From assembly GCA_022496205.1 (NCBI GenBank), contig WTXD01000003.1, positions 248,001 through 312,000 of the forward strand: a stretch of 64,000 bases of DNA. The letters are read 5' to 3'. Of this stretch, positions 13,359-23,242 are shown one piece after another. Below the pieces are notes generated by a model, which saw nothing but the letters and a program-made list of their open reading frames with translations, made no database searches and was not told where the DNA came from. The position numbers and the translations under genes were made by a program. This DNA is from Gloeopeniophorella convolvens (lineage: Eukaryota; Basidiomycota; Agaricomycetes; Russulales). Positions within the stretch are counted from its first letter, which is position 1; each line of letters begins with the position of its first letter.

Positions 13359-13811
13359 TCAGAACCCAATCTCCCTCCCGTCGGTGAGCAGAACGACGCA
13401 AGTCGTGAATATCACGGCAGAGATTATCACCATAATGGCCAAATGAGGTCTGACATAAAGATGAGTGCCGTGATTGGCGGGGACACGTTGAGATCGAACA
13501 CACCCGGTAGAAAGTAAGAATGCTCGTCGCACGCGCATGTCGCGCATACCCGACTCGTACTCCCAACATCCCGCACCAATAACGAGGAGTGCAGCAGCGA
13601 CCTCGATGGACGCCAGCGGGACGCCGAGCCCATGATTTGGATGCCCTTCATGGCCTGTTGGGTCGTCCGGGCCAGGGAGGCGCGCCTTGAGTAAGACTGA
13701 CGCCGCGAGGAGTGTCAGGAGCAAGCCTAGCCTGGTGTGCGCGAGGAAATTCCTCTCAAGCATGCAGTAGTCGCGAGCAGTACTGCCATAATTCTGTACG
13801 GGGGTTGGCAT
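13359..13811 (-). CDS. DUF202 (YidH-like) small membrane protein
   Basis: This is a short integral membrane protein of unknown biochemical role. Start is ATG 13811 (MPTPVQNYGSTARDYCMLER), stop at 13359. The signature ARDYCMLERNFLAHTRLGLL is the conserved start of DUF202. Three hydrophobic segments are visible: after LAHTRLG, around VPLASIEVAAALLVIGAG, and a C-terminal one around LAIMVIISAVIFTTCVVLL. A probable 54 nt intron (13450-13503; GTGTGT...GTCAG in sense) would remove a polar insert between TM2 and TM3. Because it is a multiple of three with no stop, retention would also give a protein. It is divergent from the Ser-rich gene with a 313 bp spacer. Family call is firm; function is unknown. 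Confidence 0.85.
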   Translation of the reverse strand: MPTPVQNYGSTARDYCMLERNFLAHTRLGLLLTLLAASVLLKARLPGPDDPTGHEGHPNHGLGVPLASIEVAAALLVIGAGCWEYESGMRDMRVRRAFLLSTGCVRSQRVPANHGTHLYVRPHLAIMVIISAVIFTTCVVLLTDGREIGF

Positions 13812-14124
13812 GCCGTTCAGACAGAGCTGGCTCTGCGGTAAGTCTGCGACTCGACCTGGCTCGACGGTCTACTGCCAGATCGGTTTCGGTTTCGGTTTCG
13901 GTCCTTTGCGTGCCTAGTCCTTCCATCACGTGATATGATGTAGGCGCGTAATGGAATATTTGTCTCCTGTTTGGCTCAAGTTGAAGTATCGAGCTCCGCG
14001 TCGCGTCCAGGTTGCGCTCTTTGCTCTCCCAGAGTCCCGTGTTCGTATATCCTCTCTCGGTTTCTGCTCTACGACGGTCTCTACCCTACGATCCTTTACG
14101 ACTGCACGCATCACTCTGCCAAAC
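13812..14124. promoter_or_regulatory. Divergent spacer between DUF202 gene and Ser-rich gene
   Basis: This 313 bp should contain both promoters. It holds a short tandem repeat of the hexamer GGTTTC at about 13881-13901. No TATA box is obvious. Confidence 0.45.
13881..13901. repeat. GGTTTC hexamer repeat, about 3.5 units
   Basis: The hexamer GGTTTC is repeated in tandem without interruption inside the divergent promoter spacer. It may be a small repeated binding site or plain replication slippage; nothing here decides. Confidence 0.7.
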
Positions 14125-16107
14125 ATGGGATTTTTCCAAAAATTCCTCTCTCTCGGAAGCAGGAAGAACAGAAAACGCCGCGCTCCCCTGCCGGTTGAGG
14201 CGCGTTCTGCTCCCGCATTCAGCAGAGAAGAAGCGCGCAGACCAGAGGATGATGGAGAGGCTGTTGAAAATCGCCTATTGAGGTCCTCTTCCATGCGCTA
14301 TGCTGTGGTAAATGAAGTCGACTATGCGTCTCTGCCGCCCATCCGTGAGTGTAGACTACTTTAGCGCGTTATGTCAATCTGAGCACGTCCTTCCAGCACA
14401 CCCCGTCAATAGCTTGAACCGGACCCCAGTGCTGACGTCGAGTGCTGCAAGCACGCTGACCCGCCGAACCTACACCGTCACCGTGCACGACAAGAAAGTT
14501 GAGGCGCTTACCGAGTTCCCCAACGCGAACCCACCCCTCGAGACACCCACACGCCCTTCTCATAGCTCTGGAAGCAGCTCTGGTCACGATATCAAGCATG
14601 CACCCATCACCCCCAAGGACCAGAGCCGCTTGAATGCTCTGAGACAAGATCCGTCCGTCGCCAGTCTACTAGATATGTACGACAGCCAGGGTCGCGTCAA
14701 CAGTATAGTATTCTCCAACGCGTCCCCAGTCAAAACTTCAGGGGACTCTCATGCCGACGGGCGTGCTCAGGTCAAGCGGAGCGGCTCCACCCTTCGTCAG
14801 TTACTCGGTAACCCAGAACCGATCAACCGTACGAGCACCGCTGAAGGTGACATCTCCTGGGCCGAAGCCTTCCTCCGGTAAGGTCTCCCATGCCTGTATC
14901 CGTTGCCCCTTGCCTGACTGACCTTTGCATCAAGGGATGCCGAATCCCATGGCAACTCCACCGACACTTCTTCAATCCGTCTTACAGCCCCCAAGAACGA
15001 GAGCTTTGTCAACGTTCTGCCCAACGTCTCGGAAAGCAATCCTAACATTGCTATTACCTCGGATGATTACCATCTCATTGAGACTGGGGCATTACCTCTT
15101 ATCTCTTCTATGGAGGTTGAACCCAGCGTCACGCCCGACCAGAGCCACGTTCCCTCAGCGACACTTATAAGCTCGCTCGAGATGCGTCCCGCCGCTGAGG
15201 TCTTCAGCTTCCTATTGGATAAGCGACGCAACTCGATGCGGAAAATCTCTGAGCCTCTTCCCTCAAGACCAAACTTTACTCGCGACGTAGACCCATCGAA
15301 CGGCCCCTCCAGTATCCCTCCAGCGACACCTCTCCAAAGGGGTCGTTCCGCCTCCATCGACACTCCATCCTCCATCGGTTCAATCTTGGCTGACCCACCG
15401 CATGCCGCGACCATCCTCAACCACACGCGCATTCCTATTGCACATGGGAAGCTTCCAGAGGGTCACCGCGCAGAGCAGATCACATTCGCGTCTGTCGCCG
15501 CCCGGCCGAGCCGTATCCCCCGCGGGACTCGATCCTCTTCAGAGACTCAGCTACCGTTGGCATCCACTGAGGCGTTCAAGCCAACTCAAATCCCTGCCTA
15601 CAGCCGTGATGCGCTGCGCTCGAATAACGTTTCTGCTCGTACCCCGGCCGTCTCGCACACGGTCTCCAAGTCGGAAGAGATATTCACGCCGGTACCTTCG
15701 CGCAAGCCACAGCGCCGTAGCGCATCATATGGTTCAAGCGCACTGATATCGGAGAGCTGGCAATCAACGCCCGGTGCGATCAAACCTAGGGCGGATGGTG
15801 ACAAGGAGAACAGTTCACCCGCCGTAGGTGTGGATGAGAACGCTGGTGCACGTGCGTCGTCTGTCTCCCCTTCGTCTTCTACAGCTTGCTTAACCTCGGT
15901 TATCTAGATTCTCGCGCCTTCTCAAAGTCTCGCCTACCTGTGACACCATCGCGACATCGGGCACTGCTAGCAGCGGCTCCGTCACCGGCATCATCAACAG
16001 AGCTGTCGCCCCTAGGACAGAAAATGATGGCAGATCTACGCAAGCAGCGCCAGGCGCGCGGTGAACGCAGGAGAAGCCGCTTTGCTGAAAGTACCGCGGT
16101 TGCATAA
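14125..16107 (+). CDS. Ser/Pro-rich protein of unknown function
   Basis: I do not recognise a characterised family. Start is ATG 14125 (MGFFQKFLSLGSRKNRKRRA), stop TAA 16105-16107. The first 20 residues are hydrophobic then strongly basic (RKNRKRR), compatible with a nuclear signal. The body is disordered, Ser/Thr/Pro-rich and dotted with basic sites such as RRNSMRK and RRSASYG. Ordered-looking islands are VASLLDMYDSQGRVNSIVFS, the segment ISWAEAFLRDAE, and a C-terminal LSPLGQKMMADLRKQRQARG followed by RRRSRF. Introns near 14345, 14879 and 15850 join in frame. It is followed on the same strand by the amino acid transporter, 476 bp away. Probably a basidiomycete-restricted phosphoprotein; that is inference. 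Confidence 0.75.
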
Positions 16108-16583
16108 GCATGGACTTCATCTTCCCAGCGTGGCTCGCATCTATACTTCTTCACTCTTCCGATTTCCTTCGTATATAACTTATTTCGCTCCGCGTTCTCC
16201 ATCATGGCTCGCTTGGTTTACATGATCGTATGTCTGTACACACTGCAATTTTTTGGTCTTCTGTTCTTTGTCATGTATGCAATCAAAACTATGCTCTTTT
16301 GTCAACTGCGGTCCGCGTGCAAGACGTGCGAACCAAAACTGCGAGGTCCGTCCGACCCCTCAGCGCTCAGCGTTGGTTCTGCTCTGCCCGTCTGTACTCA
16401 AAAGGCATTTCTAAGATGAATCTGCGGCTTCGAGCTGCGTTCAGAAGCTGTCACGGTGTGGAGTTCGCTAACGAAGAGTATAAAGCTTAAGCCTGAACGT
16501 TGCGCCCAAAGCGGTTTGGTTTAGGCACCAACTACCATATGAGGGTCATCTGGGGTGCGAATCTGAGGGGAAATGAACGCTCC
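16108..16583. other. Intergenic spacer between Ser-rich gene and transporter
   Basis: This 476 bp contains the 3' end of the Ser-rich gene and the promoter of the transporter. The open frames here are short and lack family similarity. Nothing else is seen. Confidence 0.5.
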
Positions 16584-18699
16584 ATGAACGTGTCGGTCGA
16601 AGAAGGCCCAGCCGCACGACCGCGTCCCTTTCCTTCTCCCACTCGCCGGATACCCCAGTCCGCCGAGTTCTCCGCCCCCGCAGCTCAAACACCCCCCCGC
16701 GCAAGCCCCCGCGCGGCCGACATCCTTACAACCATACATTACGACAGCGACGGCGACGACGAGCACTACGAGATGGTACAGACGTACAGCGCGGTGCCCG
16801 TGACGGTCGAGCGTGAGGACACTGATGCGCACGGGGGCGAGCACGAGGGCAGCGCGCTGCTCGGTGAGCACGCGTCGAGCGTCGGGGTTGCGCGCAACGA
16901 TGTGAAGCGCGAAGGGCATGCGACGCTCACGAGCAGCGTGAGTAATCTCGCAAACACCATTATCGGCAGCGGTACGTGCGCTTCTCTCTTCTACGTGTGC
17001 TGTTGGGCTGATAATCACTTCCCGCGTCGTAGGCATGCTGACCTTCCCCCGGGTACGTGTCATGGGGTCTTGGAAATCATTCGCGTGCTGACGTGCTGCA
17101 GGCCCTGGCGTCCGCGGGCATCATCCCTGGCATGCTCACATGTCTCTTCTCGGGGTCCGTCGCGGCATTTGGATTGTATCTCCTCTCCTCGGCTGCGCGC
17201 AAGGCTCCGCATCGCCGCGCGTCGTTCTTTGCAGTGGCGAATCTCACGTTCCCTCGCGCGGCAGTCTTCTTCGACGCCGCCATCGCTATCAAGTGTTTTG
17301 GCGTGTCGATTAGGTGCGCTCGTTCCCACGTGCATAAGCAAGGGCGAGGCTGACGAACGTCCCAGCTACCTCATCATTATCAAGTCGCTCCTTCCGAACG
17401 TCGTTGCATCATTGTACCACGATCTAACGTCGCCAGACACGAACCCGCCAGAATGGGCTCTCAATGGACGAATTTGGATTACGCTTCTCATGCTCATACT
17501 CGTACCGCTCTCGTTCCTTCGCCGTCTAGACAGTCTGAGACATACGAGCTACATTGCTCTCTTCTCTGTTGGTAAGCGCTTGTACTTTCATGCGAGGCTG
17601 GGGCGACACGAGCTAAAACTGCCTGCAGCATACCTCGTTTTGATCGTGATCGTGTGCTACATCAACCCCTTGAAGGGGATGGCACCCCCTGGGGAAATTC
17701 ACCTCATCAAGTTCACTCCCAGCTTCGTCTCCACGTTCCCTATACAGGTCTTCGCCTTCACCTGCTCACAGAACGTAAGCACCGCCATCTCGTGTCCTGG
17801 GGTTATGGTTGCTGAGCTCGATGCGAGCAGCTTTTCCCTATCTTCAATGAGTTGAACACGAACTCGCAGGAGCGCATGAACATCGTCGTTGGTACCGCCA
17901 TTGGCTCTGCGACACTTACCTATGAGGTCATCGCCGTCTTCGGCTACCTCACCTTCGGCTCTCACGTACGCGCACCCATCAGGCAGCGCAAAATCTTTGC
18001 TCACGCACTACCTGCAGGTCGGCGCGAACATCATCGCGATGTATCCTTCCACCTCGCTCTTCATTGCAGTCGGCCAGCTCGCCATCGCGATCCTCGTCAT
18101 GTTCTCGTACCCGCTGCAGGTGCACCCGTGCCGCAACTGCCTCGACAAGGTCTTCCACTTCGGCGCGGCAGTGGCGAAGCCCGACGAGGACGAAGTCGAG
18201 GACGAGCACTCGGCCGGCGACATGTCGCCGCTGAAGCACGCGGTGCTCACGAGCGCGGTGATTGTCTGCGGCTTCACGATTGCGTACTTTGTGGACGACC
18301 TCGAGCGCGGTGAGGGTGTTCTCTGGTTGTGGCATTTGGGCGCATACTGAGCAGGCCGGCCGCGCAGTGCTGTCGTTCGTCGGCGCGACGGGCTCGACGA
18401 CCATCTCCTTCATCCTCCCCGGGCTGTTCTACTGGAAGGTGTGTGCGCCCCGCGCTACATGCACTACCCTTCTGACTCGGTATGTGCCGCTAGCTGACGA
18501 AGGACGACCCGAATGCGAGCAAGCTGCTCAACCGCGGCGCACTCGCGCTCTCAATCTACGGCGGCTTTGTCCTTGTCTTCTGGTGCGCCTTTCCTCCCCT
18601 CCTGACTATATCCTATTGGTGTCTGACGCACCCAACAGTCTAAGCTACAACATCCACAATGTCTTGCACCCCGTCGTCGGCGCAGGCGGCATACACTGA
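16584..18699 (+). CDS. Amino acid transporter, AAAP/AVT (SLC38-like) family
   Basis: This is a proton-coupled amino acid transporter of the AVT type, which in yeast moves amino acids across the vacuolar membrane. I chose ATG 16584 (MNVSVEEGPAARP) because it opens a typical long hydrophilic, acidic N-terminal tail of about 120 residues. Upstream in-frame ATG 16539 is less likely. TM1 begins with SNLANTIIGSG then MLTFPRALASAGIIPG, the hallmark of the family. About ten or eleven hydrophobic segments follow, including SYLIIIKSLLPN, IWITLLMLILVPLSFLRRLD, VFAFTCSQNLFPIFNEL and ILVMFSYPLQVHPCRN. An acidic loop (DEDEVEDEH) lies between late segments. At least nine exons join in frame. Stop TGA 18697-18699. 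Which AVT subgroup and which substrate cannot be read from sequence. Confidence 0.92.
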
Positions 18700-19340
18700 G
18701 CACTGAGCCACTCGCCACACGTAGTTCACCGCAGTGCTCATCACGCGTTATATATTTTTGTCTGTGCCCAGCATCCGGTGTCCAGTGTTATTCAGGGGTA
18801 TTCTAGACTGTACTAGTATACTTGGCATCTAGCTATCCATCAGCGCACCGCGTTGCGGGGGCGTGCGTGCCCCATTGGCGCGCGGTCGTGATGTGATGCG
18901 ACGCGTCTGCTACGAACTATCAAAAGCGAGAAAAGCGATATAGTACGCGTAATCAAAACGGAAGAGCGGGAGACGAAAGGTCCTACAATCGCGCGGGGGG
19001 AGCGAGCACGCGAGAGGTTCCCATGTAAGCGTGCACGGCGCGCGACCGCGCTGCATGCACGGCGACCGCGGACTGGTGACGCGCGCGCAGCGGCGGCCGG
19101 CGGGGCAAGGCAGGCCGAACGAAAGTTACAGTAAAAGCAAAGCTAAGTACCGTACTGCAAAGGGCGCCGCGGGACTTTGAAAGAAGAAGAAAACGACAGG
19201 GAACCAGATGAAACTGCGCATACACACGCATGTGGCACGCGGGCGGGTGCCGGTAAGTATAGGACGATGGTCTTAGCCCCCCGAGCCTTCCGGGTGGCGA
19301 ACTTGTATTTTTTTCGAGTCTTTTTGGGGATTTTATTTCA
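18700..19340. other. Convergent spacer between transporter and Pro/Ala/Lys-rich gene
   Basis: This 641 bp holds two 3' flanks. The reverse-strand open frame through 18983-19340 is continuous with GC-rich shadow frames and has no family signature. I see no gene in it. Confidence 0.45.
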
Positions 19341-20931
19341 TTACTTGCGCCCGGAGCGTTGCTTGCGCGCAGGCGCCGCGGCTTTGGCTTTGCCCTTGCC
19401 CTTGCCCTTCGGAGATGTGCGTGCAGGTGCGAGCGCTGGCGCGGCTTTAGACTTGCCCTTGGCCTTCGTAGGTGCGGGTGCTGGAGCAGGCGCTGGGGCA
19501 GGTGCAGGCACGGCTTTGGACTTGCCCTTGGTCTTCGTAGGTACAGGTGCAGGTGCGGGTGCTGGCGTAGCAGCCCGCACGCGTGCCGAGCGCCGCACCT
19601 GGTTGGGCATCTGCGTCTGCGTCTGCACCGGAGCCGGCGTCGCCCTCCGCGCGCGCGGGGACCTTCCCGCGGTCGTGCTCGGACTCGGGCTCGGCTCGCG
19701 CACAAACCGGCGGCGCTTGCGCGCGATCTCCGCCGCATCCTCCTCATCCGAATCGTCGAGCTCCGTCTCATCGCGCTGGCGCTTCAGCGACGGCACGGGC
19801 GACGGCGGGGCAGGTTCGATGTGAGCGGCGAGAGGCGGGGAGGCAGGCACGGGCGCGGGAAAGATCTGTCCGGACGCGTTGTACCAGATGCGTGTTTGCT
19901 CGCGCCGCAGCGGGCGCGCGGCGGTGGGGCGCTTCGGCGGGTTGTTGTCTGGGGCGGTGGGGGCCGCGGGCTGGGACTGTGCTGCGGGCGCGCTCGTGGC
20001 TATCCTGAGGGAGAAGCGCGGGGCTGGAACTGAGGCGGTAGCTGATGTTATCGCAGTCGAGGGGCGGGAGGCCTTCATTGTGCTCTTGCGGCGCAAGGTC
20101 CGGGCACGCGCGATTGCGCGGGGAGCAGATGAAGTGGCTGTGGTTTTGTTTGTGTTTGTGGCGGGGGGCGCTGAGGCCGAGACGGGGGCAGGCGAGGCTA
20201 TACCTGCCGAGGACGGCGTACCAAACAACACAGACTTGGCCGCAGGCAGCGGCGCAGATATCGGCGCAGACGGAGAGCCTGGGCCTAACGCGCGCATCAC
20301 GAAGCCGGACTGGCGGGGGGGCGGGAAACCCTCGACGGCACGCCAGCGCGGAGCGTTGAGACCGAATTCCGGCACATTGCTCGTCGCCGAGTTCCCGGAG
20401 TTGAGCGTGGGCGGCGGCGGGGGGAAGTCGAGCAGCGAGAGCGGGACGCCGAGGCGGGTCGAGCTCGTGCCGGCGCGCGCAATGTGCGAGAGGCTCTCGG
20501 CGATGCGTGCGGAGGGGGAGGAAGAGGAGAGTGCCGGGAACTGCGGGATGTTGCGCGGGTCGGCGGGCACGGGCTCCCGCAGGTTCGTGCCAGTCGTCGG
20601 GTGGCGGAACGCTCTGAAGTTGACTATGCCGGCGACTTTGAAGCTGTGGCGGAGTAGTCAGTCAGAGGAGCGGGGGTGATGTGGCGAAGACGAGCACACA
20701 CTTGATAGACTGCTCGAGGTCCCGCAGGTCCTCGAGGCGACGCGACTGGTACTGTGTGACGTTGTAGTCGTGCTGGAGCAGACGGGTCTGCGTCTGGATG
20801 GTCTCGCGCTGGCGGGCGAGCTCTTCGGTGATGGGCCGGAGCGTCTCTTGGACGATGGAGGTTACGCGTGCCTTGAGCATCTCAGCGAGGCCGTTGGGGC
20901 TGGGCGGGGTATTGGGCGAGGGTGCTGCCAT
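19341..20931 (-). CDS. Pro/Ala/Lys-rich nuclear-like protein of unknown function
   Basis: I do not recognise the family. Start is ATG 20931 (MAAPSPNTPPSPNGLAEMLK), stop 19341. Residues about 15-75 are a predicted coiled coil or amphipathic helix (VQETLRPITEELARQRETIQ). One intron lies near 20650-20700. The middle is disordered, with a basic cluster EIARKRRRFVREPSPSPS preceded by an acidic patch TELDDSDEED, which looks like a nuclear signal. The C-terminus carries lysine modules of the form TKxKGKSKA separated by PA runs, then SPKGKGKGKAK, resembling linker-histone tails. This suggests a chromatin or nucleic-acid contact, but composition alone is weak evidence. Confidence 0.7.
19377..19565 (-). 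repeat. In-frame Pro-Ala / TKxKGKSKA repeat array
   Basis: Within the C-terminal coding part, alternating PA dipeptides separate two TKxKGKSKA modules, followed by a degenerate SPKGKGKGKAK module. The DNA is a GCACCTG/GCGGGTG-like low-complexity repeat. Length variation between strains would be expected. Confidence 0.7.
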
Positions 20932-23242
20932 GTGTGCAAGGTAGTAAGTCAAGTGGGCAGTGCTGGTGAGGGGGTTGGTGCAACAGATAATCGTGGGATC
21001 AGTTTGTGTCCTTCGAGAGATGGCAGACTTTATAGTGGGCCCCGGATCGCCGATCTAAATTTGCGCTTGTGGTCCAGACACCCAATGGCCAATGCGCAAC
21101 GTGTGGCTATCCCGCCACATGTACTTCAGGCGGTGTCCCCTCGCTGCAAGACCTGACGGAAGACCTCTCTCATCGCTAGAACGTTGTCTGTAACAAGATC
21201 AATGACTGTTTGAACCAGGTGAGTGATGCGTACACAAGGACTGAGGAGATGCAGTGCATACTTATAATTCGGTAGCACCTGTCTTATGCTTTGGCCTCCT
21301 GCTCGTGCGCTTGGGCCGAAGCCTACAATCAGATGGGCCTGGGATTAACCGACCCATTGTCCACCGAATCCTGCTATTACACTCACATAAAGCAACTTCG
21401 ACATCGTCATCCCATTCCAGCAACTCGTCAAGTTCGAAGGCGTCGGGATGTCCTCGATGGGTGAATCCATCCGATCCCGAAGACAAAAGAGAATAGCAAG
21501 ACGTGGGGACCACCTGCCCCGGATACGCTCAGACCGGGGAACTCGGCCCGGGTATGTTATCGCCCTTGTCTAAGAGCCTTGTTGGCTACTCGGCGTTTGA
21601 GTCTACGTTGTGCCGTCAGCAAGAGTAGAAGCTGGTGGTTGAGATAACGCGGACACTACGAGGCCCACTGAAACGCACAGCAGCAGATTTTTCCATACAA
21701 TGCCATCGGGACTGTCATATCTTCATCAGGGCATCACGACTTCTGATCACGGAGAGCAAGAGCACTGTCAAGCCTGTACTACTACTCCGCGGAGTATGGT
21801 AGTGAAAGCCGCGCGCTAGATAGCATTGGACAGATGGACCACGTCCAAGGCAGCGCCTGTACTTTTCCTAACTCGACCCACGAGCGGTAATCGTTGACTG
21901 GTGTATCTATCTGTCAGGCTGCTTCCAGAGAGGTCCGCTGGCCGTTAGTCTCCTAAGACAGACCTTAGTAACAGAGGTGTGTCGTTCCATCATAAGGCTG
22001 GCCGCGTATTGACGTTGTCCAGTGGCCCAAGACGAGATATATGTGCGGCTGAAACACCGTTGCTCAAACCGGCGCCAACGCTGCTAGTCCGATCACGGGA
22101 CCGGTGAAGCGTCCTACAGGACTCCTACAGGCGGGGACGCGAGCTGGGTCGACGTTGGAGAAGAGGCGTTTCGTGCTGCGCGGCGCAGCCCATTCAAACG
22201 GCAACGTCGGGCGCTCGCGACACCCAAGCAGGATGACGAGAGGCGTCAAGCAAGAGCTTCTACGGCCGCAGATTGGTCGCGGGTCGTGTGCGATGTATTT
22301 CGTGATTACCAGGAGGCAGGCTTCGAAAGCGCTTCGCAGTCACGGTACGCGCTCGGGGATGGCAGATGGCGGCGGACATGATAGCCGAACCGAGAGGAGA
22401 CGATGGGGGAGGAAGGCGGCCCATTTACGGGTGCGCAAAGTTACATCTAAATTGAAGAGGACCCCATTGCTTGGGCGTTCACGAAGGATGCATATGTGTC
22501 TAGGTTTATATGTTTATCCCCGGTTACTGTCCAGCAGTGGTTCCTTGGAACGATGACTCAGTCCTAGTAATCGGATTACGTGGGCGAGGTCGAGTATCGA
22601 GAGTTAGAGTGCAACAGTCCGATCAGATTTGGACGCAGGCTATTAGGTGTGCAGGGCCAGGTGAATGGAGAGGATGCATGATTTCGAGAGTATTATCCTG
22701 GAGCGCGCCAAGAAGAAAAGGGTAGGCGGGTGGATAGGAGGCGGATGAAATGGCGTAGCGAGAGCGGCGTATTGAGAATGTTAATGAGACGGCGAGGAGG
22801 AGAAATGAAGGAAAAACGAGCGGGGAGAAAAGCGAGCGTGTGAGCGCGGGCTTGCAGGAGTCGCTCGTGCGCGTTGTTGCCCTGAACCACGATCTACACT
22901 GCATCTCCTCCATCGACATGTCCCTCGCCCTCCTCTGACAACATCCCCCGCGCCTTCCTCTGCCTCGTTGCCCCCGGCAACTGTAGCTTCACCTGCCAGC
23001 CATGTCACTAGGTAATTGTCCACTCGTGACACACCGCCGACTCGCACGTCGTCCTCTTTCCTTTTTCTTCTCCGCGTCCTTCCCCACAACTCACCTCTTA
23101 TTCCACAGAACCTTCCTCTCGGCCGACCACCATCACCATTCTCTCTTCCCGTGCCTCCGTGCCATCCTCCCCTTCTCCCTCGGACGCCACTCGGCTTTCT
23201 TCCGCAACCATCACCCTCTCTCCTCAGGCCGAGCCGTTCACA
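20932..23242. other. Gene-poor 2.3 kb spacer
   Basis: This is the largest gap in the window, between divergent genes. Base composition is closer to even than in the exons. Open frames such as 22104-22556 (+) and 21262-21513 (-) show no domain and no splice-consistent extension. I found no transposase, reverse transcriptase, terminal repeat or tRNA. The last 200 bp (about 23040-23240) are CT-rich and should be the promoter or leader of the R3H gene. Confidence 0.5.

Noticed and set aside
22104..22556. 150-codon open frame in the gene-poor gap
   Set aside because: No domain, no plausible intron continuation and Arg-rich random composition.
20932..23242. Transposon remnant in the largest gap
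   Set aside because: I found no terminal repeats, target duplication, transposase or reverse transcriptase similarity.
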